A stretch of DNA of 64,000 bases from Pithys albifrons albifrons (GCF_047495875.1 NC_092474.1:9114501-9178500); one strand, 5' to 3'. Counted from the stretch's first letter, positions 1 through 13,155 are shown. Notes: generated by a model not told the origin, from the letters alone. Numbers and translations are program-made.

Positions 1-3000
1 AAAGACTGGAAATGTTGCTGTGCATTATGATCTTTTGTGCTCTCCATTCCTACCTGTCTTTCAGCTACTGCCCAATTCAGCACGAAACAAAGTGTGAGTA
101 AATCATGCCCAAAGCAGAAGTGGCTCACACAAAGCAAAGCAGATTAAGGTATTTCAAAGGACACAGGAGTTAAGGAAACAATGCTTTAGTCTCCTTGTCT
201 GTTACTGTTGATTTGCAGACGTTTCCAAGTGTGTTCCAAAACTATATTTAAAATAAAGCTCTTAAAGTAAACAGCTTCCACTAGGTGCCAAGATTGCTTT
301 AATGCCAAAATAGAAAGCTTTGTCTGGCACATGCATCATTTTCCAAGCCGGAAATCCAACAAAGCATTTAATACAACAGACATCATTTGATAGTCTCAAC
401 TTAGACACCCACTTGGCACTGGCAGTAACCAGTCTGCCATCAGCTGCATCCAAAAGTGGTGCTTGCCTAACTTGTTATCATGCAAAACACTAATGGGAGT
501 ATCTTCCTCTTTTGAAGTCCATTAGAACTGGGAGCGTGGGCTGAAACCACCTGGTGCACAACCCCACAGAGCACCAGGGAACTGCCCTGCCAGGTGGAAG
601 CAGATGGGACAGCAGTGGAAAGCAGAGCTTCCCAACCTTCTCTGTCCTGTGAGTGGCACCATGTGGACAGTGCCAGGGGCTCCCTGGGGGAGCTACAGTC
701 ATGGAGAACACAGGGAGGCAAAGACAGGAACTGTTTTATGGGAGGGGTTTGCTGGAACAAGTTGGCAAGCCTGGAGCTGCCCTGCCAGCTCTCCAAAGGC
801 AGCTGGTGGCTGCTCAGCAGACCACAGTTCTGACTGCTGTTTCCTTTTTTCCCTACCACTAGTTACTCTTCACATTATGTAATCCTAAACTTTTGTACAA
901 GGATCTAAACATGCACAAATTTTTGCTTATAAACACACCCATGAGACCAGATCCTTGGGATAAACAGTGTTTCTATCAACACTGGACTCATAGTTTTGCT
1001 AGGCAGAAGTGGTCTGTTGGAAGAAAATCACAGCTGAAAATAGGAAACAAAACCAAAACCCAAAAAATCACCGTATGATTTGTTTAAGCAAAATCTGTGA
1101 TCTTCTCAAGTCTTGTCCCTCTTCAGAGAAAAGGCCTGTTACCTACCAATGGATCTTTCTGAGCAGGTCCTGGTAATTGTTTTCATCATTTCTAACAACC
1201 AGTGACTCAGTTTTCCTTTTCTCCTCCTGCACCTCAGTGAGTGAATTAAACAGGCTGTCAGTGGCTCAAGGCCAAGTCCAGCCCCTTCACTCTGACAGCA
1301 CACTTTAATTCTGCTGTTCCAGCACTTCTTCCGGGACAGGTGCCCAGTGAGTGCTTTAGAAACCAGTGTTTACTATTCATGAGAGGAAGAATTTCAGGAA
1401 AAATACCATCATAACATCCAGGACAGGAGTTGTTTTTAATCATTGTTGTTACAGCCATGCACTTTTGGCATGGCAGCCTTCTGAAATCCACCTCTTTTGG
1501 GCTCCAACCCATCCTAGGCTTACAGTTTTCTGTACACCTGGAGTGAACATTGCCTCGGGTCTGGCAGCATCCAGATCCATGGCTGTGTTCTCCCTGGGAA
1601 GCAGTGACTAACAGGCTCCTTAAAAACAAGTCATTAGTCTAAAGTTTGACAGAGGAAAAATATTCCTTAACTTATACACTGTAGCATACCTGGTCTTTCC
1701 TTAAGGCTGGAACTGAAAAGACCTAAATCCGCTGTGTCTCAGCAGACTCCCCAATTCCTGAGCAGGCAACAGTTTATTTTTGCTCTCTCTCTTTTTCACT
1801 GTCTGTGTATTTTGATATTTGACTTCTAACAAGTTTTCTTGTCAATATAAACAACTTCTACATGGTATTAGTGTTGGTGCAGCCAGGTCAGAGTATGGAC
1901 ACACAGCAAAGTGTCCTACACCAGATGCAGAAGGAATTTGCTTGAGTTCCATGGGTCTGATGAGGCATTTTTCTGCAGGGGTAGTTTCGTCTCACTTTCT
2001 TGCTCATTATTGAATGTTGCTCCTGCTTCTTATGCATTTGCAACATCCTTCTTTCTTTAGAGCTCCTGTACAGACCCCAGCAATGCAGACATTGTTCCCA
2101 TGCTCCAACCTGGTGCTTGCTGGAAATAACCTTTTCTGTCCTTTCCCTAGAAGGTTGAGGGACTTTCTCCTCTTTGCTTTTTCTCAGCTATCATGTGTGT
2201 TTTCCTTGCACCTATTCAAAATTTGACACTGTGACAGTCCAACAGGCCACCACGGCAACAATCTCTGAGCAGTCACTCCTGGAGCTGCTCAGGAAACACA
2301 AGAATTGCTGAAAAAGAATTTACTGGGCAACTCATGGCTCCTCACCTGCAACCTGGGGCACAGCACCTGAAGCTGCTACCACAATGCCCTGTTTCCTATC
2401 TCATTAGGGCAGAAGGTAAATTGCAATGCTTTATTCCTCAGCACAGAGCACAGAAGCATCCTGAATAATTACTTTTAATATGATAATTTCATTTGGAGAC
2501 TGCTTCCAAACTTGATTCAAAAAGTGCTTAGGAATGAAGAATACAGTGGAACATTATTCAAATGCCTAAAGATCCTCACCCACCATAATGCTGCACATCT
2601 TTTTTTAACACTATTTCCCCCTCCCTAGTTGGACAACTCCGTTATCAAAGCTGCACTTGCTAAACATCTACCAAGAGATTACAACAAGACCTCCCTTATG
2701 TTCAGTAAATGAAACATATTGTTAAATGGGGTGCTAAGAATGTTTCTGAGTTATCGAACGCAGAAGTCTCCAGCTCCAAACACATAGGTCCAGGGACAAA
2801 AGCTATTGATACGGCTTTGAGTCAGTAGGAACATTGGGATTACTTCCATCAGCACAGACATAATGCAATAGAGACACTCCTGAACCCCAAATTTCTCTAA
2901 AGAAGGAAATGGTCCCTAAACCAGGCTTGAAGCTTTCTAGTGAGGAGACACAAAAGTTTGTCCTGTTGCCACACAGACTTTGTTTGGTGACTAAGTACGC

Positions 3001-5639
3001 CTGAGTATGTTGTTAACATGCCCTACTATCTTGAAAGCTGACCCTTGCAATAAGAAGTGTAACAAAGAAACAAGCTCTTGAATGGGGAGAAAAGGCCGCA
3101 TGCCCCAAGCACTGTAACCCGAATAAGGGGCTCTCGGAAGGAACAAAGCTGCTCATACACAGGTGCTCCCCCAGTCAGGGTAAAGTGTGAGGCAGCAGCA
3201 CTGCTGGGAATTGGGCTGCACAGGAGCTTGAAGCAGACACTGGTCTGCTTTGCCTCTCGATGTCACAACAGTTCCTGAAAATTTCAGAGTTCCAGGAGAG
3301 CTGCCCGACTTCCTCCGAGCCGCTGCCTCCGAGCTGCATTCGCAACACTGGCGGCCTGTGTATTTCAGGAATGCAAAAAACTGGCACAGTGAGGTTTGTG
3401 ATTCAGCCAAGATGATGTGTTGGGACATGACTGAAGTTAATTAAAAGGAGCTTAAGACAGACAGACAGAAAAAAGAGTTTGCAAGACTTCTTAAAGAGCC
3501 AATTAATTATTATTTGTGGCTGCACACGCCAGCTGGGCCACAACATGGAATCTCCCCAGCCCTTACCACTCACCTCAGAGTCTCTATACAATGCCAAAGA
3601 AAACCCACATGCAGGTCAGTCTTTGGGAGCTCTGGGCCAAACTCCCTCCAATGGAGCTAAGTAGAACTTTACATTCAGCAAAACAGTCTCGTTTACACCC
3701 TCAGATTTATGCCAAGTCTTAATGGTGGACACAGAAGCAAGAAATGAACAACATCTCAGTTGACATGTAAAACACCACGGGCTCTGCTGAGCAAAATGAC
3801 CCAGTGACAGTCATCTTTGTGAGCATGGACTGGAAAAGAACTGGCTCCATCTGGAGTCGGGGTGGGGAAGACAGAATAACTGAATCATTTCAGCCTCTAC
3901 TGCATGATAGTGATCGTTTTCAGAGCTGCACAAGGCACCCACACTTAAAGCAGCATAGTTTCCCTTGACACACTTCCAGACTAGTTTCCTATAAGAAATT
4001 CATTACCTCCTTAGCAATTCCCTAAGACTCTAAATTCCTTTAAATAACCAAAGACTAAATTCCAAGTCCCAAGTCTATGGCCCCAAACCCCTCATCACCT
4101 CCCCAAGGATGGCAAAGCAATACTAGCAAGCATGAACAACCTCCTTGCTTCCAGTTTGTCCCCACATTCAGCCATCACTGTCCCAGAGGCACAGCTGAGC
4201 AAAGACAGGGGTGGGCCTCACCAGAGGCCACCCTGGTTGGGAACCCAGAGCCACATGCCCTGCACAGAGACAGAGCAGCCAGAGGCCCCCACGGGCTTCC
4301 CAAAATCTGCACTTTTGCTGCTCAGGAGGACAGACCCTGCTAAGGTCTATCAGCAGCTGACACGCATGTTTAACAGGAGGCTGCAGATTTTAACAAAGGG
4401 GACTTTTGAGTGGTGCTCCCTGTCGTTTCAGGGGCTCGTGGCTATGCAGTTTCCAAGGCTGCTGTGTGTGACTGGCACGGCTGCTCCCCCGGCAGGGCCA
4501 GGAGCCTCCCACCGCTGCAGGCCCCACACCTGCTCACAGCCTTACCTGCACGTAGAGCTTGGCAGCCCCTGTGGCATTTGCTGGGTGGGGGTGGGAAGAC
4601 CATGGTGTCATTTACACACAGGTTGAGCAAACCAGGTGCAATCAGTTTGGGTTTGGCTGAAGAATCCTCCACCCTTCTGGAGCTATTTAACCCCTGCAGT
4701 GCCAAATCTTTATGCATGCCCAGGGCAATGAGAGCATGAGTCTGCAGAGAAGACATCTGTAGGGCAGTCATCGTTTTCAGATTCCCAAAGGAACCACAAA
4801 AGGGCCAGGTCATATTAAAGATCCAGTGCCTAAAGAAAGATGGCCAGTGCTCCAGTTGCTGCATTCTTAAAATTATTTTAACTAAAGCAATGAAGATACC
4901 CAGTAAATACAAAACCAATTCTCATCTGAAAATTGCTTCACTGTCCTTCTGCTACCTGGCCTTGGACAAGCTAAAATGATGCTTGAAAACCCTTTGAGGA
5001 GCACAGCATAACAGGGAGCAATGTGTTGCAGATGCAATGGGCAAGAAGGTGGCAAAGGGATTGCTGGGCAAGCCCAACCTTCAGGACTGGGGAGCAGCCC
5101 AGCACTGCCAGTGCACTGTCCTTGGACACAGCAGCATGTTCAGTCCAGGTCTGTCCCATAGCAGAGAGGTGGGATCCCTGGGACCCATGGAATGAAAGTT
5201 GCTCTCTGAACACCCACCTCTTTCCTTCCCACCCACTGAGGTCTCTGGTTTGTGGGGTATACATCTTGCAGCTCTCTGACACAGGAAGATTTTGGTATGC
5301 AGTTTGTAGGACCTGGACAATTATCCATCCCTGAGCTCAGGAGTCTGTAAAGTCAGCGAAGGGCTGTTTACTCCCAGTCTGTTATGTTGCTCAAAATTAA
5401 TACTATAATGACAAAACCTTAAGATGGAAATCCCTGCAGGAAATTGCTGAGTGCAGATCACTCATTTTGGGGGGGACATGTCTGCAGAAAGGCATGGAAA
5501 AGGAGATTTTGAGTTTCTGTCTCCAGTTGTTCTTCCAAACCTTTCAAAAAGGGGTGAAGAAACAGGGGAGAGACTTGGGGCGAAGTCCCAACTTAAAGTA
5601 GCTTAACACCTTGCAGGATCCTCGCCAAATCTAGTTTCA
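1..5639. other. Noncoding stretch, no supportable gene
   Basis: No ORF here encodes a recognisable domain. The longest is 164 codons at 4132-4626 on the plus strand; it is overlapped by open frames on both strands and has no flanking exon structure, so I treat it as chance. No CR1, LTR or SINE could be recognised. A short (GACA) run lies at 3456-3469. A small CpG cluster at about 3300-3355 is too short to call an island. The texture is ordinary single-copy vertebrate intergenic or intronic DNA. Confidence 0.7.
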
Positions 5640-6330
5640 AATTAACAACTACAAACTAGCAGGAAAAATGTTTCTCTCGACCCCCGGGGGTCAGTGCGAC
5701 ACCCAAGCACTAGCTCAAGGCAGAGCTCAGATCTGACACAGAATGACTGAATTGCTCACCTCTCTCGGGGGCTGAAACCCAGAGAAAGGGGCACAGCTTC
5801 CAGGAGGGGACAAAGCCGGCCAACGCCACAACAAAGGCCACTTTTCAGCAGCGCATAAAAGGAGGGTCTGGCTCTGCCCCTCCAGCCAGACCCCACCCCT
5901 CGCAGCGTGGAGCCCTTCGTCGCAGCGCCAGCCAAATCTAATCAAGTCTGACACACAAGACAACGCGGGCAGCCACTTGCCTTGGGCACCCCCTGCCTCT
6001 GCCCCTCACCCATGGAGCTGCCCCCGACCCACAGGGCGCTACTGTGCCCGAGGAGCTCAGCGCTGACCCCAGCCCTGCTCCCCCCTGGTCGGGCGTGCAG
6101 CAGTCACAGCCCCATCGCCCCGCAGGGTGAGTGAGGGAGCCCCGTCCTACCCCCAGCCTGCAGGGCCCCCGCGCCTTCCCTGCGCTGGGGTGGGAACAGA
6201 CGGCCCGTGGTCCTGCTACAGTGGGGCATGAGCCCTTCTTCCCTCCTTGCAGCCACCACTGCGTTTCCCTTTCCCTAACACCCTCCATGCCTGCGCCCAT
6301 CCGTGGATGCTCTTTGTACCTGGGGGAGTC
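5640..6330 (+). promoter_or_regulatory. CpG-rich patch with a TATA box, candidate promoter
   Basis: GC content rises sharply above the flanks, and I count roughly 35 CpG dinucleotides by eye. A consensus TATA element (CATAAAAGG) sits at 5854-5862 in a GC-rich setting, which predicts a start site near 5885-5890 on the plus strand. C-rich boxes flank it. Downstream come a short ORF from 6012 and a GTGAGT splice-donor consensus at 6127. Depletion of CpG is the rule in bird DNA outside promoters, so the patch is probably unmethylated in the germ line. It could drive an unannotated gene or a lncRNA, or be an orphan CpG island. No direct evidence of transcription is available. Confidence 0.4.
5885..6126 (+). 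other. Candidate first exon (start site, short ORF, donor)
   Basis: The interval runs from the TATA-predicted start to the base before a GTGAGT donor. It contains an ATG at 6012 with G at +4 but C at -3, a weak Kozak context. The ATG opens a 38-codon frame, rich in Leu, Pro and Ala, that stays open up to the donor; unspliced, it would stop three codons later, at TGA 6132-6134. The peptide matches no family I recognise. A noncoding first exon is equally possible. I could not identify a matching downstream acceptor and second exon. Confidence 0.18.
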
Positions 6331-8689
6331 TTTGCCCCCCCCAGTCCTTACAGTTTAAAGCACAGCCGAGTGTTGATAAAAGCCCCACAGGAACTGGGCC
6401 AGATCTTCGGCAATGAAAGTTTCCTTTCAGATAGGAATAAAACACACAAAACTTTTAAAAGAGTTCAGTTAAGCATTGCTGGGACAATCAAACAAGTGCT
6501 GAAGGTAGAAAGCAGCACAAAGCAGTCAGACCTGTCTCATAATAGCAGGGAAGGCTGAATATTTCCTAAAATTGCCCCTCCTGCATTACCTACTCCACTC
6601 CTCAGGTCAGGACTCAGTATGCTCCAGAGTGGGCGAGAGTCTAGTAAGGAAAGCTGAATAAGCATTGTTTGAAAGAGAGGAGGCAGGAATTCACCAAAGT
6701 AAAGAGGAGGAGAAGAGAGCACAGGCTGTTTTTAGAAATACTGGCACCACCTCAGTCTGCAGCAGCCAGGAAACTGGTTGGAAGCCCCATGACTTGAGCA
6801 AGACACCCAAACCTGGGAGCCAGAAGGGGAAGGGATTTGGCAGAAATTCCCCTGCAAAGCAAGGAATCATTTATGCAGCAGAATATTCAGCTTGGCCTTG
6901 CTGCAAAGAAACGCTGCCAGATACCTGATCATGCCACCAGTATATTAGCACTCCACTCCCCTGCTCTAATATAGCCATGAATCTTCTTCACCCACTTCTG
7001 TCTTCCATTGGATCAGCTCTGGACAGCTTCCCTCTAAACCCGATCTTCCTGCAGTGCCCTGGGGCCATCACAGCGCTCTGCAGCAGGAGAAGCCAGTGTC
7101 CCATCCCCCTGGCTTCCAGCTGCCCACCCTCATTCCTTCCACACTTGCCCTGTGGGCACTATTGGCCCACCCCCTCCTTTGAGAAGCTCACAGCACATGG
7201 GAAGGTGAAATCCACTGCTCTGGTACTTCTAGGGTTAAAGACAAAGAGGCCAAGCATCAAAGAGCCAACTCAGGGAAATTTTGGCACCGTGCAGGAAGCT
7301 GGGGCGACCTGGCTGATGCATTGCTAAACTCACTGCTGCAGTTTATCTTTACCCTTTCTCTCTGGACTGGCCATGTGTAGCTCACCCCTCGGGGTATAAA
7401 GCCCGGGATAGCTGGAGTGTTTGAAGGCAGCAGAGCAGAGAGGGTAATATTCCAGCACTGCATTTATTTTCTTACTTGCAAGCACACAGGAGAGCAAGAG
7501 CCTCACCACTGGGCAGCTGGAGCCCCTGACATGCCATGGAGTTAAAATACAGCTTTCCATATTGCAGAGAGTTGTCTGGGTCAAGAGTTGGTGGTGCCAG
7601 CATGAACCGATGGGCAAAGTCTGACAGGTTTGCACCCAGTGCCAGCCAGAACGAACAATGCCCCTACAAACACACCTAAAAGATTCACTGTGCAACTGAC
7701 AGCCTTGGCCTTACTGTCTGAATGTGTGTGTCCCTTTTTGAGATTGTAAAATATTAAGCACAACAATTTTAACTGTTAAAGACTATTTTAGGACAAAACA
7801 ATACACCAAATAATTTCCTTTTGTTATATTCCGTGTAAACAAAAATAACCCTTTTAGAAAGACTGTAATTAGCTGGTCAGAGTGTGCGTATCTCCCCAAC
7901 ACACAGAAAAAAGATAAATCTGCACTGGAATTGTAGTCCTGTTTTAACATGTCATCTATTAAGAGTGTCAGTTCTCGTCTAGCTATGAAAATCTGTTGCT
8001 GGAGGAATAAAATGCTGGCTGAAAATCTCGAGCTAAAACAAAACTATCCTGGAAACATCTTGTTAATGATCAAATGACTGTATGAAGCATACACTAGCAT
8101 TCACAATTGTATTTTAATTATCCTCTGTGTTGAACAGAAACACAAACATATCCAAATCCATTTGGTTGATGCTAAAAACGAGACTGAAGAAAGCAAAGTT
8201 CACTTTGGACCTGGTACTTGCCACACTGGGTTTACACAGGAACAGCCCCTCAGTTCTGGTTCCAGACCTCTTGTCCAATGAATCCTGCTGCAGACAGGAC
8301 CTTGCATTCTTTCCCTTTTAGAATAAATGCTTGCACAGAGGAGGCCTCGTGCCCACACAGCAAAGTGGGTAACACCAGCTGGCATGGAGGGAAGCACAGA
8401 AACTGGTCTTGATCATGGCCAAAGGGGATGACTGATGAGCAGAAAAGTACCAATTTTGTTCTTGGATACTTTAAATTAGAATAAGTCTGTACCTTTGGGT
8501 CCATGCTTGGTTTTTGCAAGTTAGTTCGAGTCCCATCCTGTCCTTCCTTCCACATACTCATTCAGGCCATGAGTTTAAGGTTCCTGAAAGGCACCAGATG
8601 TTGAAGGGTTGTTTGTTTGAACTCTCCTTGCAAAAACAACAATAAAAGAGGGGAAGAAGATTGGATGACTTCAGATTTGCTTTCCAGCA
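6331..8689. other. Noncoding stretch, no supportable gene
   Basis: ORFs of up to 121 codons occur on both strands but none shows a domain, a bias shared over a run of exons, or convincing splice sites. No interspersed repeat was recognised. A TATA element at 7395-7400 is listed separately. The AT-rich part at about 7740-8130 has no recognisable repeat either. Confidence 0.65.
7380..7440 (+). promoter_or_regulatory. Isolated TATA-box core-promoter-like element
   Basis: TATAAAG at 7395-7401 is embedded in G/C-rich flanks on both sides (CGGGG before, CCCGGG after), the arrangement of strong RNA polymerase II TATA promoters. A CACCC element lies just upstream at about 7383. The predicted start is near 7425-7430. 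There is no CpG island, and the first downstream ATGs open only very short frames, so any transcript would probably be noncoding. A chance TATAAA is a reasonable alternative. Confidence 0.22.
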
Positions 8690-9300
8690 GAGTATGACTA
8701 AGGCAGGGAGGCAGCTTGGTAAATACACTCAGGGAGGACTGTGGGGAGGGACAAAAACATGTGGAGAAACTCAACAGAAAATAAACAAGAGGGATAGAAG
8801 TTTCCAGCCATTAGTAGATTGAAGAAGATAGAGCCAAAACAGGTGATCAGGAGGCAGTTCTTGTGGACACAGTCTGGAAGGGAGGAGAGCCAGGAGTTTA
8901 ATCTCCAGGCACAGCCTAATATGGACACCGCAGGCTGAAGTAATAGGTGAGAAAAGCGAGGGCTGGAGACAGACCAGAGAACAAGGCCCATGTGGAGGTG
9001 AGCAGTCCAAACACTGTGCTGGACCCTGTTGTGGTCAGTTGCTACTGTGTAACTAGAGATTTCACCCTGTAATTAATATTCAGGAATCTTCTTCAGGGAA
9101 CTTGTGTCTGCACAGAAGAGCACAGTGACCAAGGTGAGCCACAAGTGGGAGGTGTAACAGAAAAGGTGTGAGAATGAGGAGAGAAAGTATCCAAGAAATC
9201 CAGATTGATCCTGGTTGTAGGACAGGGACAATGTGAGGAGGAAAGGATAATGCACAAAAGGAAGACAGTAGGAGAGAACACAAGTTCTTTGAACTGAAAT
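8690..9300. other. Purine-rich strand-asymmetric segment
   Basis: The plus strand is visibly enriched in A and G over about 600 bases, with many GGGAGG, GAAGA and GAGAA words. The asymmetry explains why several overlapping minus-strand frames are open here and translate as Ser/Leu/Phe-rich peptides. Those frames have no recognisable domain and are not called as genes. The segment runs toward the CA microsatellite. No repeat unit longer than a few bases is evident. Confidence 0.45.
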
Positions 9301-9337
9301 TCTGCTTTACTTTAAAACACACACATTCAGCAGGGAT

Positions 9338-9338
<1 letters not shown>

Positions 9339-9368
<30 letters not shown>
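9339..9368. repeat. (CA)15 microsatellite
   Basis: Fifteen perfect, uninterrupted CA units, one of the two clean dinucleotide microsatellites in the window. A long minus-strand Cys-Val frame that crosses it is a product of the repeat. Repeats of this length are usually polymorphic. Confidence 0.97.
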
Positions 9369-9369
<1 letters not shown>

Positions 9370-9372
<3 letters not shown>

Positions 9373-12300
9373 AGTCAAGTATCCACATGAACACAGTTGG
9401 TTCTGGATATCCCTTCTTTCTTTAATTGGTCCCAGGTGAGGCATCAACAATCACATCTGGAAATTTTTATACAAATGGCAGGAAAGCCAATGACTCGGGT
9501 CACAAATATTTCACGCTCTCTCTTTGCCAGAAACACAGGACAAATGTGGTTTACATCTGCCTCCCTATAAATACATACACTCACACTGGCAGGATTCTCT
9601 GCCATGGCAGATACTAGTGCATGCAAAAGCAGAGCTGGTCAATGTGCCTCCCATCCACCCAGCGGGGATTCGGTCAGAGCTAAGAAACTGGATGCTGGGT
9701 GACACCTGCAGTCCAGGTCAGGGTTATTGTTGTGATAAGGATCAAGAGATGGCAAAGACATCCTTACTGACTGTAGAAGCAAAACACAGAATCAAATTAC
9801 ATGGATGAGCACTTTCAAAAGCTGCTGCAGCCCCTGCCTTCCAGACCCAGACTCTTCATGAGACCACAGGACAGGCTGTGTCAGGCACACCCAGTTTCTG
9901 CCTGACATGCCAATTCAGATTAACTTTCAAAAGCTCACCTTTCAAGTTAAAAAGCCACTGGTCCTCCCTTAATTCACAACTCTTCCTGCCTCAGGTGCCA
10001 GCTACCACCTGAGTTTATCCACTAATAGTCAGGAAGAGACTGGACTAGTTTCTTGTCTGTGATGCACCAATTCAAGCAGAGCCTGACTTAACTAGTTCTA
10101 CCCAGTGTGCACTGGTGCTACAAAATGGTATAAAAATTCAACACATCTCAGCAGTAAGGATGAATCTCTTGGGCATCAGAGCCAGCACTAAGATCAAGAG
10201 CTAACAGGGGCAGTGTTTCCTAGGAGGAACACTGTGCTCATTTTGGGACTAAGCCTCAAGAACACACGATACCCTCCACATGACTACTGTGTGAGCATTA
10301 GAGTTGCAACAGACAGACACAGCTTCCTCACTGTCTGTGCCAAGAGTTCTCAGGAATGCTGAGGAGATGCATTTCTCTCCAGTGCCAGCTAATTATTAGA
10401 AGATCCACAGGGGCTTTTCTCTTCTGAAGTGTCGTGGTAGTGCAGGTGATGCTGTCAGTCCTCTGCAGCAGACACTGGGTTAGAAGAACTGAGAGATCTG
10501 ATGAGTGCAACAGAGTGTGCAAGGCAGGAACAGCTCACACACCTCTAATGAGCCAGCTCTGATCCTATCTATGGCAACTTTGTGTTGCTCCAGGGATAAA
10601 GAGCCTGCACAGGTGACTTAACTAGACGTCAGAGGGAATCTCCTAACACCACCAAAGCAATCCAGTCAGCACTTTACATTCCCTCTGCCTGCCCTTGGCT
10701 GTTTACAGAGCTCTGCCAACACCTGGGCAGCAGAGTATGACAAGGGCCACTGCACTGCCACCGCTCCTCTAGAGCAGCTTGGAGTCTGCAGCTCTGAACT
10801 CCAGGATGACGAAGCTGCTCAGCAGACTTAGATCAGAAGTAATTTTCCCTCAATGAGGAGACTGCCTAAAGCTAAAGACACAGCATTACCCACCTCTGAA
10901 TGTCCACTGTTGTGGTTCATACCATCAGAATTTGCAATGGACCAAAGAGTCAACAGCACCCAGCTATTGTATCTCTTGGGTTTGATTTTTTTCCCTGATC
11001 TGTGGCATTTAGCTGGAGTACCTGACTATATCTTCCCTTCATCTAAAGCTTTAAAACAAATTGGAGAGCTCCATGTATGTTCAAGAGTTCATCACTTAGG
11101 CAGAACAGTACAGCAAGATATGCATTCCCTTAAAGTCAATAGAATTCCAAAGGCAAAGCACTTAAAATTGACAAAATGTCATCATTTTTTATTCAATGTT
11201 TAATTATCACATCCAATTTACCTTTAGTCCCACTGTTGCAAGAGAGAGATGAATAGTTTACTAATTTTAGGGTTTTTTTTAAGGATTAAAGAAATTTGAT
11301 TAAACATTTCATCTTTCCATCATTAGATGTTTAGAGCTCTCCATCAGCCAGGCTTTAAAATGTGTGATGCTGCTGGTACCTGTCGTAGCCTCACAAGTCA
11401 AGAACAGGCACTGCCTTTAACCGGTGCTGCATTAGCCTCATTCCTTCTGGAGTTTTCCCCAGCAACCCCTACATGGGTCATTGTTGGAAACAAGATCACT
11501 GAACTGATCAATGAATTTGTCATGGCTGGATCACCACTCTTTCCTGGAGCTTTCCTGGAGCCCGCACCAGTCTGGCCAACATCCCGACACAGGACTGAGG
11601 AAAACCAAACCAGGCAGAAGCACAAATGTTTGGAGTGCTTGTTCCAAGGGCCGACAGACACTGCCATGCTCTTGATTTACTCTCTGTAGCCTTTCTAAGG
11701 GCACACATTGAAATGACCTCTCCACGTGTCTCCACCAGTGCTCATCTGGTTTGCCACAGGTGTGAGACTGTTGCTGCTCTTAACATCTTTTAAATGTTCC
11801 ACCAGATGAAGAGACGAATTCCCTTTGTTCCTCAGAGATGGAGTTTCTTTAATTTCCTGCATAAGGATGCAGTCCACACTTCCAGTAGAGGGAACAGATG
11901 ATGTAGGCCTAGAGGGCATGGGTGCATTTGCATGGGATGAACTATCGGGTGGGTTTGCTCAATTTGTCATTTACACCCATCAGGCTGTACAGGGCTGGTA
12001 AGAGCAGAGCTGTTCTGAGAGATGCGGAGAAGAAAACCATCCTTTCAAATCCCTTTGCTCTCAGCCCATGGAAAGAGTCCCCTTAAAACCAAAGATGAAT
12101 GGAAGGACCCTGATTTGGTTATTTGCATATATGATTATGTAAATCAACCTACTGCTTCTTATCCCATGGCAGCAGACCTGCCTGCAGAAGAGCCTCCAGG
12201 TCTGTGCCACAGTGGAGAAGATTGGATTATAGAACAGGACATATGCGTGAAAACAGGTCCTGGCTGCATGTTCACAGTTCATCAGCAGGCACATGGGAAA

Positions 12301-13080
12301 AGTGGGATTTAACCCCTCACTGTCAGAGAGGCAGGACAGTGGAAAAGGGGGTAACAACCATGGAGAATGCCTAGACATAATGCAGCAACCTTTATTTGAA
12401 CATGTGTGAGGATAAGCACCAGAAGTATTCTGCAGACAGCAGCCTGTGGTGTGCAAAAGGTTAATGATCTTAAGCCACCTGAAATCAAAATTGTGACAGA
12501 TTTATTTCCAGCCCCAGAACTACCACAAGAAGAGCTGTCTCATTCACATGGCACTGTCCCCTTGTGCTGTGCACTACCTGCTCGCGGCGTGCTCAGTGCC
12601 CCACTCCGGAGATGCACGTTCTGTGATACTGCACAGCTCCCCCGCACCCACTGTCCACACTGTCACTGCCTCCACACCTTCCAGCTGCCATCCTACAGCT
12701 GCAGCAGCCAAAACTATGCTTGCTGCACTGCCCAGGACATGCCACAGCCCTGTAATCCTGGGTCTGCAGCACCCTGATACCTCCCAGGGGTGGCTGGGCA
12801 TTAACAAAGCAGATTCTTAGCACTGGGAGGCTCAACAGGCCCTGCCAGCATAGCAGCACTGCTGGGGTTAACACAGCCCCAGTCCTGCATATCTGAGCAT
12901 CTGCAGGAAGTGGAACACTTTTAATCCTGTGAGGAAACTGCTGCCTGGATGACAGAAGCAAAGAGATCAGGCCATCTCCATCCAAAGGAAACAGGAGCAG
13001 TGTTCAGGGGTGCATGGAAAGTGCTGAGTAGTCACTCAGCAAATTCCAAATAACCTCTTATTGGAACTAATAAGGCACCT
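9370..13080. other. Noncoding stretch, no supportable gene
   Basis: The longest frames are about 130 codons (12061-12456 minus, 12593-12985 minus), without domains. The block 11330-11560 is non-repetitive but carries no identifiable exon. A fragment at about 11124-11155 resembles the palindromic core of an old sauropsid repeat (compare 50735-50803), too short to call. A mildly CpG-enriched spot lies near 12585-12650. Confidence 0.65.
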
Positions 13081-13085
13081 CTGAC

Positions 13086-13155
13086 AAAAGAAAACAAACA
13101 AAAAAACCCCAAACAAAACAAAAAAACCGACAAAATTAAACCCCCCAAAACAGAC
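13086..13155. repeat. A/C-rich low-complexity tract
   Basis: Runs of A separated by short C blocks (AAAC, AAAACCCC) with almost no G or T. This is simple low-complexity sequence common in bird genomes. It has no fixed unit and no coding content. Confidence 0.85.

Noticed and set aside
4132..4626. 164-codon plus-strand frame
   Set aside because: No domain, and overlapped by a 158-codon minus frame and other plus frames.
8520..8540. AGTTCGAGTCCC resembling a tRNA B box
   Set aside because: No A box or cloverleaf can be drawn upstream, so it is a chance match.
9080..9394. 104-codon minus-strand frame with a Cys-Val repeat
   Set aside because: The repeat is the translated CA microsatellite, and the rest lies in purine-rich noncoding DNA.
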